64,000 bases of DNA from Anodontia alba (taxonomy: Eukaryota > Mollusca > Bivalvia > Lucinida > Lucinidae), in the NCBI GenBank assembly GCA_964016985.1, contig OZ024821.1:85781035-85845034 (forward strand), read 5' to 3'. Positions 21,395 to 32,954 of this stretch are shown in pieces; positions within the stretch are counted from its first letter, which is position 1, and the number at the start of each line of letters is the position of its first letter. A program made the translations under genes and the position numbers. The notes beneath the pieces were generated by a model. It worked only from the letters and a program-made list of their open reading frames with translations. It searched no databases and was not told the DNA's origin.

Positions 21395-22540
21395 CCAAGA
21401 AAAGAGAGGGGACATAGTATTCGGCTTTCCGTGGTGCGTGGTTCCGAGTTTATAGTAGGTACCTTGTGAGCGCAACTCCTCCTACAGTTTTTAACCAATC
21501 CTTCTAAAATTTTACAGGTGTCTTTATCATGATCTGAAGATGTGCATGTGCTTTTTACAGAATCCTTAAATTATTATTATTATTTTATTTTTTTTTTTTT
21601 TTTTTTTTTACTTTTTTTCACATTTTAACTTAGACTTTTTTCAGACTTCCATACTATGAAAGTGTATATGTAGTAGGTACCTTGTGAGCGCAACTCCTCC
21701 CACAGTTTTAGACCGATCCTTTTGAAACTTTACAGATATTTTAATCATGGTCTGAAGATTTGCATGTCCTTTTTACAGAATCCTTAAATTATTTTTTTTT
21801 ACTTTTTTTTACATTTTTAACTTAGACTTTGTTCTTGCATGGTTCCGAGTTTGTAGAGGGGACCTTGTGAGCGCAACTCCTCCTACAGGTTTATACCGAT
21901 CCTTCTAAACTTCATAGATATCTTAATCATGGTCTGAAGATATGCATGTACTTTTTACAGAATCTTGAAATAATTGTTTTCAAATTTTTCACATTTTTAA
22001 CTTAGACTTTTTTTCATGCTTCAATACTATGAAAGTGTATATGTAGTAGGTACCTTGTGAGTGCAACTCCTCCTGCAGTTTTATACCATTCCCACTGAAA
22101 CTATACAGATGTTTTAACCATGGTCTGAAGATATGCATATGCTTTTTACAGAATCTTGGTTACTTTTTTTTTTTACTTTTTTCACATTTTTAACTTTTAA
22201 CAGGCTTTTTTCATGCTTCAGTACTATGAAAGTGCATATAGTAGTAGGTACCTTGTGAGCACAACTCCTCCCACAGCTTTAAGCAAATGCTTCTGAAACT
22301 TTACAGGCATTTTGCTTGTGGTCTGAGGATATATGTGTGCTCTTGGAATCTTGAAATTATGTTTTTTATTTCTTTTTTTATTTTTTTCCACATTTTTAGC
22401 TTCATTTTTTTCCTGCTTCAATACTTAGGTAAGTGATACAGGACCAATGGTCCTCTGGTTAACTTACTCATTTTTAACTGCTCAAATAAAAATAAGGCGG
22501 GGGACATAAATTCCCTATGGAATTTGCTTGTTATACTTGT
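21395..22540. repeat. Tandem-repeat element, ~180-220-bp units x5
   Basis: Units open with GGTACCTTGTGAGCGCAACT then CCTCCTACAG at about 21457, 21675, 21858, 22048 and 22246. Each contains GGTCTGAAGATATGCATG and TTTTTACAGAATC. The edges carry GGGGACATAGTATTCGG and GGGGACATAAATTCCC, imperfect terminal motifs. A single related unit lies near 50828 in B4GALT7 intron 1. Confidence 0.75.
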
Positions 22541-23144
22541 TTTGTTTTGCTTATTTGATCATATGTATATATGTTATACAGGGCCGCAAGGTAGACTAGC
22601 TGTTGCAGCTAAATGCGTCACCCTCTCAAAATATTATATAAATAAATAAATAAATAAATAAATAAAAAGTATCCCGTACAATCTGAATTAAACTGTTTTA
22701 AATTCAATATGATTCGAAGTTTACTATCCTCTTCTGGGCGTGTAAAAATGTTAAGAGATGTATCCATCGTGTGGATCAGAAGTAGTTGATACTTGTTCAA
22801 TTATATAACATTTCAGAAATCTTGAAATCTCAGCCGTAGTCTTTTCCTGTTCAGTATCATCACGTCTGGGTGGATGATAATTGTTTCAGTTTGTTTGTGT
22901 TAGTTCTACATGTAGACGCAAATCGTTTGCGGAATCCAGTTTCTGCCAGGTGTTGAGATGAAACCTTGTTTTGCCCGCAACAAAGTTGTCAGCTGTGTTG
23001 CACAGTCTAAAGAAAGTATTTCCGCTTACATGTACTATTTGTTTTTCCCCAAAGTGTGAATTTAAACGTATTTTAGGGACGGATTCGGGATTATTTATTA
23101 AGAGGCTCAAAATTTCCAATGGGAGTTCACTTTGTTCAAATTAC
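22541..23144. other. Unassigned DNA with (AAAT)n
   Basis: (AAAT)n at 22638-22667. No supported gene. Confidence 0.45.
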
Positions 23145-23245
23145 CGGACTTACCCTAAATATTCGGATAGGCGGGCCTGAGCAAACGGTATATAGATCCC
23201 GTCAGGGTTTACAATGTTTGCCACTCATCTAGCAATTTTAGACAC
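23145..23245. mobile_element. Partial CCTAAGTATTCGGACA-family MITE
   Basis: TTACCCTAAATATTCGGATA, GGCCTGAGCAAACGG, GTCAGGGTTTACAATGTTTG, CCACTCATCTAGCAATTTTA. The central hairpin is partly deleted. Confidence 0.6.
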
Positions 23246-23283
23246 ATTCACATGTATTAAAGTGGACTTTCATTATTAAAATG

Positions 23284-23850
23284 GACTACGAACTTGTCTC
23301 TAAATACGATACCGAGCTAAAACCACTTCTGCTACAAGGCCTATCGGAACCTGATTTTTATGTATTTATTGTTATATGTTATTCATTAGACTGCCTTGGC
23401 GGAACGTTTTATGTCTGTTTCTCGGCTCACCGGGTTCGACTGGTGGTTTTCCTTTGCTCCAGTATTCCAGTGGTGTTGTCTGACTATTCAGGGATGGATC
23501 TTTGCTTCATTATAGGCTTTGTCTGCGACTGATTTGTTGCCCGTAATGATTCATGGATGAGTAAGAAGATCTCTACAAAGCCGAACAAATATATGCTTTT
23601 TATCACTATGGAAGCTGTGGGCGAGGGTTGAGATCCCGTAAAGCTAGCTTACGACCCCTCCACCACCCACCCACCCCCTCTTCCATCCCCACCCTCTAAT
23701 TCATTACTGACCGTTTCAAGGCGGTACTTTCATTGTGGTACTTTTTGTTAATTGTTACGTAGTGTTTCTTTTTCTGATGTTTTTCTTTTAACAATTATGT
23801 AAGGTTTAGATATATTCAGTTATGTTTCGGTAACAGAGTTTCAGATAAAG
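23284..23850 (+). pseudogene. Penelope-like element 3' fragment
   Basis: The first ~25 codons encode SKYDTELKPLLLQGLSEPDF, matching the segment of the 25933-26505 protein that contains LKTLLQQGISEPEFYGDLV. The frame then leaves the family. The following non-coding DNA (GACCGTTTCAAGGCGG, TGGTACTTTTTGTTAA) resembles Penelope-like 3' regions here and at 17440. A second, different subfamily of the same kind of element. Confidence 0.6.
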
Positions 23851-24231
23851 TTTTCAGCATATTCAAAATATAATCAGATGTTAAATTATGCATAGACTGC
23901 TTTGTTGTATTTAATTCGTTGAGTCTTCGTTGGATGCACCTGTCAGAAGGTATGTTACTGCTCAAATCGATATGCTGCACGGAGATTCATTCTCGACAGA
24001 GTCTGGCCATGGGTTGTTGTATACATGTTCATAATAATGCATTTGATAAGGTATTTCCCTCAATTGTCACGAGTCATTCACAGTTTTTGTCATTTAAAAT
24101 GCAAGAAAACAAATGAGCCACAATGAGAGAAAATGTACCTTCTGATATGCGCGCCCAACGAAGACTCAAAATCAGCCCACACATCCGCGCTATCTGATAA
24201 GAGTCTTCAGTGTCCGCACGAAGAAACATTG
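23851..24231. other. Unassigned DNA with hairpin-element scraps
   Basis: CAACGAAGACTCAAAATCAG / AGAGTCTTCAGTGTCCGC near 24160-24225 recalls the 378-700 family. No gene. Confidence 0.4.
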
Positions 24232-24513
24232 CATCACGAAAACATGCCTTTATAATTTTGACCCCCTTAAACCCCACTTTTATATAGTAAAACTGGGGTT
24301 TACAGGAGTATACTTTATTTTTCTTATTTCTGCTAAAAAAAACATAGATTGTGGGTACTCGTTAGAACCGCCTCGTCGAGGCGGTTCTAACGAGTACCCA
24401 CAATCTATATTTTGAGCAGAAATATGAAAAATATTAGAATTTTTTTATCTGAAAATTTTTATTTATTCGTGGTAAAATTTTCAGTATATTTGAATAGGCG
24501 TGTTTTCGTAATG
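24232..24513 (+). mobile_element. Hairpin MITE family A, well-preserved copy
   Basis: Left end CATCACGAAAACATGCC, right end GGCGTGTTTTCGTAATG. Core GTGGGTACTCGTTAGAACCG with perfect inverse. TGCAT occurs at both outer edges and may be a short target duplication. Confidence 0.85.
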
Positions 24514-25246
24514 CATCTTTGGCTATCCAAATGTGACCAGTGATGGTTCAGATCAGACTGCGCTAATGTGCAAGCTAATCTGGATTTTCATAGTGCACAT
24601 GTCCGATGGTATACACCTAGACATAAAAAACATGGCGCATTGGCTTTTATTTTGTCAGTTGTGTTGGTTACTAACCTCCGGGACCAACTTTAAATATTTA
24701 CATTAGACGTAATTTCCATTGATTAGATTTACTGTTGTTGTTTTAGATATCTAACCCTATATGAAATACGATTTGAATAAACAAAACATAAGATTAATTA
24801 TACAGTTTAAATCAATAGACAAAGTGTCAATGTGTTTTATGCGGAACGGCGGAAGGGACCTAGTGTTTCCTTTTTATCTTGTGGCAACAAGATATTATGT
24901 CGTTGTTTCAGTCTGTTATCTTCAGACAGTAACATATTAAACTACTCTGAAGTAGGGAAATACAGGACAAAGTACAGACTGAGTCTGTTCATGACAAATA
25001 ATGAAAACATGCAACATCCCTCATACCCGCAAGCAGCTTTGAGCGTGGAAAACGACTTGCAGATATAATGTATGAACCCAATAGTCCCAAAGGCCAGAAA
25101 ATTTAATAATATCAGCGCTATATCGATGTACGGGGCGACGATTTCCTGCCTCCACACAAACACTGTTGTTGCCTCAAATAAACAGTAAGGTGGTGACTTT
25201 CTTACTATCTCGAGGCAGTAAGATATACGTATTTGCTTCACCTAAT
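24514..25246. other. Unassigned DNA
   Basis: A single GATCAGACTGCGC hairpin scrap near 24555. No supported gene. Confidence 0.4.
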
Positions 25247-25932
25247 TACGAGGGTCCTGCAAAAAGTTTTGTCACTGGGTTCGGATTACTTCAGTGCTAC
25301 GTTTTATCGAACATATTTTTATTACGAAAAAAGGTAAGAGAAAAGTCCAGGGAGTGCCACAATCACAAACCGCAGCCCTTCCCAGACCCCAAGAGGAAGA
25401 GGAAACCGACAAATCCAAACAAGCACAAATCGAAAAAACGTACGAAAAGCACTAAGATTAGCTCTCTCTTCCCCAAGCGAGGTAATCGCAATACTAAAAG
25501 GACTGAAAAAACACAAGAACAAAATGACACACGGAAAGACATACAACAAATCGCCTCGTAGAATAAACCACAAAGCAACAAAGAGTAAGACTAACACCGG
25601 GATCACCGCCTTAGAACGGTCAGTAGAGTAAACCCCGGGGGGGGGGGGGGCGGGGGGGAGTTTAAAGCACTTTTACAACTAGCTAACTTCACCCTGGGTC
25701 CCGATGCTACTCTTAATACAGAAACACATAAAAAGTCGGTTCGCATAAAGGCTCCCAACTCAGTCAATGCATCAAAGCGAAAACATAAAAATCAAATTAA
25801 TTACTATAATAAACAAAGACGAGTACTCATGGCTAATTCTACTGTATGCCAGAGTAAATGAAAACCAATAGTTGAACCACGGCGGGCCAAGCCAAAGACA
25901 TATTGTCAAGCCACAACCCACTGTTTAAAGTT

Positions 25933-26505
25933 TTACGAAGAGGCCGTCATTGAGTCTGAGGCCCGAACCGCCGGCGTGCAATTAAAGAGTGAAGCATAGC
26001 CATCAACAATGATTGAGTTGGCAACTAGGCATGCAGTCTGCCGCCTAATATCCAGGCTATAGCCAATTTTATGACGGTTAATAAGTTTTCTGAATTGCTC
26101 CGAAAAGTTAGATTTACCTATAATTTTTCTAAATCTGTACACTAAGTCACCGTAAAATTCTGGTTCCGATATACCTTGTTGCAGAAGTGTTTTCAGACTG
26201 ACGCTATATTTTTCTAACAAGGCATTGTGTCTGCGATAAAATTTCGAAAACGCCTTACGAAGTTTAAAATAACGATAGCCCTGCCTAAGAAGTTTGGCAG
26301 TAAGGGCTTTATTACGGTAGTTAAAGTCATTAAGATTTGAAGAAGCTCTGGCGAATCTAATAAGTTGAGATATATATACCCCATATGAGGTACGCCGGGG
26401 GACATCGCCATCCAGAAAAGGGAAATTGACTATATCAAAATCGTCCCGTTTATCATAAATTTTGGAGGAAACTGTACCATTAGATATACATAGATTCAAA
26501 TCCAA
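25933..26505 (-). pseudogene. Penelope-like RT, C-terminal (thumb) region
   Basis: 190 codons continuing the 26480-27292 frame after a frameshift near 26510. Contains DLNLCISNG, FPFLDGDVPRRTSYGVYISQ, LIRFARASS, RQGYRYFKLRKAFSKFYRRH and GISEPEFYGDLVYRF. This is the segment that follows the catalytic fingers/palm in this lineage. No GIY-YIG endonuclease domain follows before the stop (TGA near 25933). Non-functional because of upstream breaks. Confidence 0.75.
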
Positions 26506-27484
26506 AAGAGGTATCGGAAGAATTTGCTCTATTCAATTGGAGTTCTGTAGGATATATCCGGTCCACCATTTGGTCAAAGTAAATATTGTCAATATTTAAT
26601 AAATCATCAAGGTATCTTGAAGTTGAATTGAAAGCCTCAATAATGTCAGCCTGATTTTCACGTGAGAGAGACTTCATGAAATCTCTCTCATAACAAAAAA
26701 GAAACAAATCTGCAACAGGAGGAGCACAATTAGTTCCCATCGGAATACCAAAAGTTTGCCTATAAAGTTTAGTTCTAAATCTAATAAAAAATATTATCCA
26801 AAAGATAAATAAGGACATTACAGACTTTTTGACACGACCATAAATTGTGATTATTATATACATCAGAAGTGAAAAAAAAGCACATTCTTCGTTGCAAGCC
26901 AAATACTGGGTATTCTCCCGAATAAACGTTCGGTTAATTAAATCAATAAGTTTATCTTGTATAAGATGATGAGGTAACATAGTATACAGTGTAGAAAAAT
27001 CATATGTAGACAATTTAGAAGCCTGAAAGTTTTTAGATTTAAATTTATTGAGAACATCATTAGAATTTTTAATTGACCAAAAATAGTTAATTCCGTCCCT
27101 TTCGTAAACAGTATCATAGTATCTAATCCAATGTTTTTTAACAGCAGTAAGGCATGAAGTAAGCAGTTTGGACAAAACAGCAGTCGTACATGAACTAGAA
27201 TTAGCAATGAAACGTGCTTTATACGGTCTTTTATGAAGTTTCGGTAACCAATATAACGTAGGAAGTCTGTCTTGCTTTTCTTTAATACTCACTGCAAACT
27301 TAGCAGTTATCTCGATAGAATGGGTATTGACAATAGATCTCTCGTCAGTAGAAATCCGTTCATATGTTTTGGTACTACCAAGTTCTTGTATTAGAGTATT
27401 GATATAATAAAGTCGTCACACAACAACAACATTATTAGCAGCTTTATCAGCTGGAGCCAAAACATACTTCGTATGAAATTCTTG
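26480..27484 (-). pseudogene. Penelope-like reverse transcriptase, broken
   Basis: Minus-strand reading: LAPADKAANNVVVV, then an in-frame TGA near 27414-27416, then LPTLYWLPKLHKRPYKARFI, STYDFSTLYTMLPHHLI, FGIPMGTNCAPPVADLFLFC and STSRYLDDLL. The last holds the YLDD catalytic aspartates (DNA at about 26603-26617). These are hallmarks of Penelope-like RTs, not LINE or LTR types. Between about 26780 and 26880 the frame reads through a nonsense stretch, as if two compensating frameshifts had occurred; a further shift follows near 26510. The protein once copied element RNA at a nicked target (family knowledge). Confidence 0.8.
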
Positions 27485-27485
27485 G

Positions 27486-27863
27486 ACAAACCTTCAAAGT
27501 ATTCCCTCTTTACTGAAACACATTTTTGTAAACTTTTTACCCAGTTGTGAAAAGCAGATAAATAGTCTTCTTTTGGTATCGGAGATACTGATAAAAAGCG
27601 CTGCCAAGAGAACTTCTAGACGTATACTTATTTCCAGAAAGCATTTTCTTAAGCCTTGGAAATAAAAAGAAATCACAGGGACTCAGGTCAGGTGAATAAG
27701 GTGGATGGTTTAAAACTTTCACCTTTTCAGAAGCCAAAAAAGACTTAACAACCTCACACTTATGAGAGGAGGCATTGTCATGTAAAAGGTGGACTCCTGA
27801 CCATCCTTTGCTTGGTCCATGTTCCAATGTAACAAGTAAATTGGTCAGTGTATATGACTGCAT
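27486..27863 (-). pseudogene. Mariner transposase C-terminal fragment
   Basis: Encodes GWSGVHLLHDNASSHKCEVV..., YSPDLSPCDFFLFPRLKKML. Counting from D of HDN to D of CDF gives 34 intervening residues, i.e. DD34D. The N-terminal HTH and the first catalytic Asp are absent; upstream sequence is non-mariner up to the TIR. Confidence 0.8.
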
Positions 27864-28027
27864 CTATTTCAATTTGAGATAACTCGGTCAGTTGGAAAGC
27901 AATTTGCACGAAATAAACGGGTATCGTTAGCTAGTCAACACACCATTCAAGTACAGTGAAGCATGTTAAAACTGAGATAAAAATTAGAAAGCCTATTAGT
28001 GACATAACTTTTTGCAGGACCCTCGTA

Positions 28028-28376
28028 TCTCATGTGAAGCAACATCATATTAACCCATTGTAGACTGAATGATATCTCCTACACTATACATTGGAAGATT
28101 CTAATTTCAGGTATGTCAGTATGTGATTTAGAGATTCTGAGAGAAAAATGGTTGAACTATTTGGAAACAATGAAAACCCTGATCAGATATCGCGTTCTGT
28201 GGCGTCTTCTCTTGGTCTGCGCTGCTCAGCAATTTCCCGTTTTGGGGTCTCAAGACTACAATGGGTTAAGCCATTGCCTCAGCTTATTATTTTGGGGCAA
28301 AAAGACATTAAGTTGGTATCTATACTTACCGTCTTGTGGCCATAAGGTATGTAATTGCTTCAACTAATTTGCAGCG
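28028..28376. other. Unassigned DNA between mariner and LINE
   Basis: A short frame here (28113-28367) has no recognised signature. Confidence 0.4.
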
Positions 28377-30045
28377 TACTTCGATCTTCTCAGCGAAAGC
28401 ATCGACAGAGCCTACAACACAAACATTATTGATATCTTTATTCTCGGAGACTTCAATTACAACCTTCAGAATAATAATGTTAACAAAATGACTGAACTAA
28501 TTCAGGAATAGGATTACAACCTTACACAACTAATAACTGAGGATACACATTACGCAGAAAATTCATCGTCATTGATAGATTTAATCCTTGTTCGCAACAA
28601 AACACATGTCTTAACGAGTGGTGTCATAGATACCTTCATTCCAAATCAAATAAGATATCATTGTACGACTATTGTCCTACTGAAATTTTACGGCCTTATT
28701 CGAAGACCTATACCAGGCGAATCTGGAACTACAAACTTGCAGATTTTGATAAATTCAGATCATCTTTAACCGAATATAATCTCACTGCCAAGGTCGAGGA
28801 AACCACTGACCTTGATATAAATGCTCAACAAATTACCGATTCTTTAATATATGCTGCAGAAAAGTCCATTCCGAATAAAGTAGTAACAATCAGACCATCT
28901 GAATCACTTTGGATAACTTCCAAAGTTAAAAGGCTTATACGAAAACGCAAACGTCTTCACAAACGCTTTAAACGAACCGACAATCTTGCATACTGGGAAA
29001 GTTACAAAAACATCCGCAATCTAGCAGTTTCAGAACTTTGAAACTCTAAGAAAAATTACTATGATAAACTTGATGAATTACTCTCTACCAGTATAACAGA
29101 CTCGAAAATATTTTGGAAAACTGCTAAACAATTCTTAAATTTAGGGAAATCGTCAAGCTCGATACAAACACTTAAACTTAATGATTATTATGCAGATGAT
29201 CTCCAAAAAGCAAATTTATTAAATACATAATTTATTTCTCAATCAAACGTTATCAATGACAATAAATCAATACCCAAACTCGAACCTACTCAACATTCTC
29301 TCAACGTTATTCAAATCACTTGTCAAGACGTCAGAGATGTCCTTAGAAACCTAAACGTTTCTAAATCTTGTGGTCCAGACCTAATCAGTCCTAGACTCCT
29401 TAGAGAAAGGGCTGACATACTTGATAAACCACTTGTCTTTAATCGTTCTATTGACAAATGCTACTTCCCTTTGCCATGGAAGGGCGGCAATGTCACACCC
29501 ATATATAAAAAAGATGACAAGTCAGCTCCTTCTAATTATCGTCCAATAACACTTTTTAGTTCTGTTGGTAAGACAATGGAAAGATGTGTTCACAAACGTC
29601 TTTACAATTACGCTATAGAGCATCGCTTACTAACGCCACTACAATCCGGTTTCATCCAAGGCGACTCAACTACGTACCAGTTACTTCACACATATCGTAA
29701 CTTTTGCGAAGCAAATGACAATGGCAAAGAAATCAGAGTAGTATTTTGCGACATAAGTAAAGCCTTCGACAGGGTCTGGCACAGAGGTCTTCTTTATAAA
29801 CTAAGAGCCATTGGTTGTTCAGAAAAAGTAACGGAATGGTTCGCTAGCTACCTGTCAAATCGTAGACAACGCGTTGTGATCAACGGTCAAACTTCAGAAT
29901 GGGAATTCATCTTTGCAGGAGTCCCTCAAGGTTCTATTCTTGGACCATTACTATTTCTTATATTCATAAATGATATAGTTAAAAATATTGGTGCATCAAT
30001 CCGCCTCTTTGGTGACGATACAAGTTTGTACATTGTCGTCGAAAT
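28377..30045 (+). pseudogene. LINE (non-LTR) fragment: endonuclease end plus reverse transcriptase
   Basis: Begins in the apurinic-type endonuclease (YFDLLSESIDRAYN, ILGDFNYNLQ, SSLIDLILVRN). A linker follows (WITSKVKRLIRKRKRLHKRF). The RT shows SKSCGPDLISPRLL, VTPIYKKDDKSAPSNYRPIT, CDISKAFDRVWHRGLLYKL, GVPQGSILGPLLFLIFINDI and FGDDTSLY. This places it in the CR1/L2/Jockey-like group. Breaks: TAG at 28509, a frameshift near 28650, TGA at 29039, TAA at 29228. The usual FADD is FGDD. Both ends are missing, including the RT thumb and 3' tail. Not functional. Confidence 0.88.
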
Positions 30046-30864
30046 GTTTCACCCGAAACAGTTAGTTGAAGTAAATACATAAAGTATTTTTGTCCTGTCT
30101 TGATCACGAGGACGTACTCCATAGCGCCACAGCTAGAACCTGCAGGCGCTGACTTATACGCAGGTTTTATTTCTAAGCATTTTAAAAATGTATGCTCAGC
30201 TGAGCTGAACATGAAAAACCTTTATGCCCTCTGGCTCTAGGTTTTTGCTGTTTGCATACCGTTTAAGGGCTCATTATATGCATTGAATAATATTTTTGTA
30301 TCAAATCATCATTGGAATCACTTCGTTGTGGCGATTTTAATAAGGGCTTGCAACATATATTTTGGTGCAAAATAAAAATTATCTTTCGACTACTTTTATC
30401 TGAAGCCATGCCCTGGTCAGGGAGCAAATGTCCAGACCACCTTGTAGATCTACACAGCCCAATCAGAGCCTATACATACACACGATGGAACTTTGTACAT
30501 TAGACTGTAGATAGACAAACTGGGAGCACTGAACGAGGGGCATAATGATTCATCGTTTCATATATTTGTGCCTGCGAAATAAAGAACATAGCAAAAATTA
30601 ATTTATTTACACTGCTGGTGGAAAGAGACTATTCAGAAAACTTTTGTTTCGCGCCTGAAGGAGGACTGATGTACTCATTAGAATCGCATCAGCATAAGCT
30701 TATTGCAATACCAACAGGAATGTCCAAGCAATTTATGTAGTGTTAATCTGTTTGTCTATAAATTCTGGGGTATCCATTGATTTCGTTAGCGGACAATGAT
30801 GGTCCGTTCCTCGCATTGTGTCGCATATGTTAAATACTTTTTGTTTCCCTGTGAAATCATAATT
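30046..30864. other. Unassigned DNA after the LINE
   Basis: No recognised gene. Short inverted motifs (GCAGGCGCTGACTTATACGC; GCTCAGCTGAGC) near 30140-30210. Confidence 0.4.
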
Positions 30865-31092
30865 GATGCGCAACGCACGAAAATGGCCCTTATGTAATTA
30901 GCAGACAACGCAAGACCTGATCAGTCTGTGCATAAGCGCAGGGCCTTTGTTGTCCGCTTACAGAATCAGAGGATATTGTAATGTATATCGGCGGACAGAA
31001 AATGCCCAGATTAGACTGTACATATGCGCATGCTGTTCTGGACCTACGTTGTCTGCAAAATGCATAATGACCCTTTTCGTGCGTTGCGCATC
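30865..31092. mobile_element. Foldback element with GATGCGCAACGCACGAAAA ends
   Basis: Left GATGCGCAACGCACGAAAA then TGGCCCTTATG; right CATAATGACCC then TTTTCGTGCGTTGCGCATC. GCAGACAACG / CGTTGTCTGC lies subterminally, with CTGATCAG-type and CAGATTAGACTG modules inside. Confidence 0.75.
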
Positions 31093-31550
31093 AACTACAT
31101 TGTGTCTACTTATCATAATTGCCTTGGTTTTCTTATTTCTCTACAAAAGCTTGCTGTGTTGCGCTTTAGAATTGCCCACAACATTTATATTTGTCTGTTT
31201 AAGTGTACTGACTTAAGATATTCAGATTCACCGAAAACAAACGTCAAAACCATTCTGATAATACCATGAAGCGAAACGTCACTGGCCTATCATTTGAATG
31301 TTTACTAGACGTGAGATCGATCCTGGAAAATATATATCAGCAATGAAATAAATTCAATAAAAAGAAATATAACTGATGTTACCCAGGAAATAACATAATC
31401 ACGAAGCAAACCTTCTCGATGCAAAGAGAAAGAAGAGATGAGAAACAAAGAATGACAAAACAAACTCTACTATGAAATCACCGGCGTGCGAACAAACAAC
31501 TGCAATAGAGGAACCACCTAGAAACCGTCATTAGAAAAACTACTAAGGCA
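31093..31550. other. Unassigned DNA with possible Penelope-like 3' scrap
   Basis: 31390-31550 (ATGAGAAACAAAGAATGACA, GAACCACCTAGAAACCGTCA, GAAAAACTACTAAGG) weakly resembles the 3' region at 14600-14740. No gene. Confidence 0.35.
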
Positions 31551-31668
31551 CAATCTATGATTTTGAGCAGAAACAAGTAAAAATAATGTATACCCCTGTA
31601 AACCCCAGTTTTACTATATAAAAGTGGGGTTTAAGGGGTCAAAATTATATAGGCATGTTTTCATGATG
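31551..31668 (-). mobile_element. Hairpin MITE family A, half copy
   Basis: Only one arm: CACAATCTATG, TGAGCAGAAACAAG, TGTATACCCCTGTAAACCCC, end AGGCATGTTTTCATGATG. The other arm is gone. Confidence 0.7.
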
Positions 31669-32271
31669 GTAGTTTGATTTTCACAATTTCTTATTATACT
31701 ATGAAAATGTACACTACCTTTGAAATAATTTGCGATATGCCAGGCAGTTGTCCATCATACATATCAATAAAAATTTAGCACATACGCATATGACACAGAA
31801 GATTTAGCTTCATTAGGATGAACATTTATTAAAACCAGTAAAGATAACATGCAGAAGAAGTACGGGACACTTACAGCTGACAGTGATGGAATTTATGATG
31901 ATGATGATGATGATAATGAAGAGGAGGAGTAGGATTTGCTGTGCTTAAATCCGTTTATACGGCGAAACAAAGCAAAGGGCTCATTGGCGGTCTAATGTCT
32001 AGAATGCAATAGTTCGTCACACCTTTTCCTTAAATGCAGATCAACAAAGTGTTGATATTTCAAATTTGTTGGAATTCATGATTGTAAAAAATTGTCTTAG
32101 TGGTCTGTGAGTTCACTAAAATTCATAGGTATTCTCGGGGTATGTTAGAAGCACTGGTATTTCTGAGTAGGGAGAATACAAAGGTCTTTTTTTAGGAGGG
32201 GGCGGGGGTGGTTAAAAACCTGACTGAGCCCATGTCCCTATAGTGGGTAAAGCCCTCACCTCCGCAACCAC

Positions 32272-32330
<59 letters not shown>

Positions 32331-32946
32331 AGATAAAAAACACAGACATCCACCTCCATCCCACACCAGAGATAATCCAGGCGTCTGGTCGGATCTGGGT
32401 ATACCAGCACTACAGGAAAATGCAATCATGTTAAAATCAACCTGTATATATTCCTGAACATATCACCAATCTAAGCTGAATGTTGTTGTTGTTGTCGTGG
32501 GATCCAGCCTGTTAAAGGCTCAACAGCTGTCGCTGACGTTTGGGCATATAATTTATATTACAATATAAGAGTTTAGCATGTATGAATGCTAAATTTAGAA
32601 GACTCCAGATCGAAAAAGTGTGCCCACGGCGGCAGAATATAACTTGCAACAACAATAGCAAAAAGAAATCGACACGGCTGTCGTGCGGCTAGAGGCACTT
32701 CCGGTCAAAACAAGACGTGCAGTTGTGTACAATCTGGAGCAAGTTTCTTGTAATTTTCTGAAGCTATTTCAGTCTCTGTCCGTGTAATGCTTGATTTAAT
32801 AGTTAAAGTTATCTGCAGATTTTGTCAGTGACACTTACTACAGCAGATTCTGGTCTGCAGCGGATCGTCGCATTATAATTTCTCAAACAGGTGAGGGGAA
32901 CCCCCACACCGAACCGTGAAATTGCCCACCTGAATAAGAATGCATA
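31669..32946. other. Unassigned DNA with (AC)n and (GAT)n
   Basis: (GAT)n at 31896-31918 and (AC)n at 32273-32328. No supported gene. Confidence 0.5.
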
Positions 32947-32954
32947 CTTGAGAC

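Larger units (their letters stand above)
25326..27485 (-). mobile_element. Penelope-like retroelement, degraded, inserted in mariner
   Basis: About 2.16 kb on the minus strand: an RT-coding region (27484-25933) followed by ~600 bp of 3' non-coding DNA ending near CTCTTACCTTTTTTC. The mariner dinucleotide AC occurs at both junctions. Another copy of the 3' region is at 57660-58303. The coding part begins mid-element (KYVLAPADKAANN), so the 5' end is missing. Confidence 0.8.
25249..28025 (-). mobile_element. Mariner-like element (DD34D) interrupted by a Penelope-like element
   Basis: The terminal repeats CGAGGGTCCTGCAAAAAGTT and AACTTTTTGCAGGACCCTCG are exact inverses and are flanked by TA (25247-25248, 28026-28027), the mariner target duplication. 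Only the C-terminal third of the transposase remains, at 27486-27863. The foreign insert 25326-27485 splits the sequence ATTTTTATTAC|AAACCTTC, which is intact in the second mariner at 36075-36090. Without the insert the mariner is ~620 bp, so it was already internally deleted. Confidence 0.85.

Noticed and set aside
25166..25606. Lys/Arg-rich frame (plus) and hydrophobic frame (minus)
   Set aside because: Both fall in the Penelope-like 3' non-coding region, which recurs at 58056-58358 with the same fortuitous frame.
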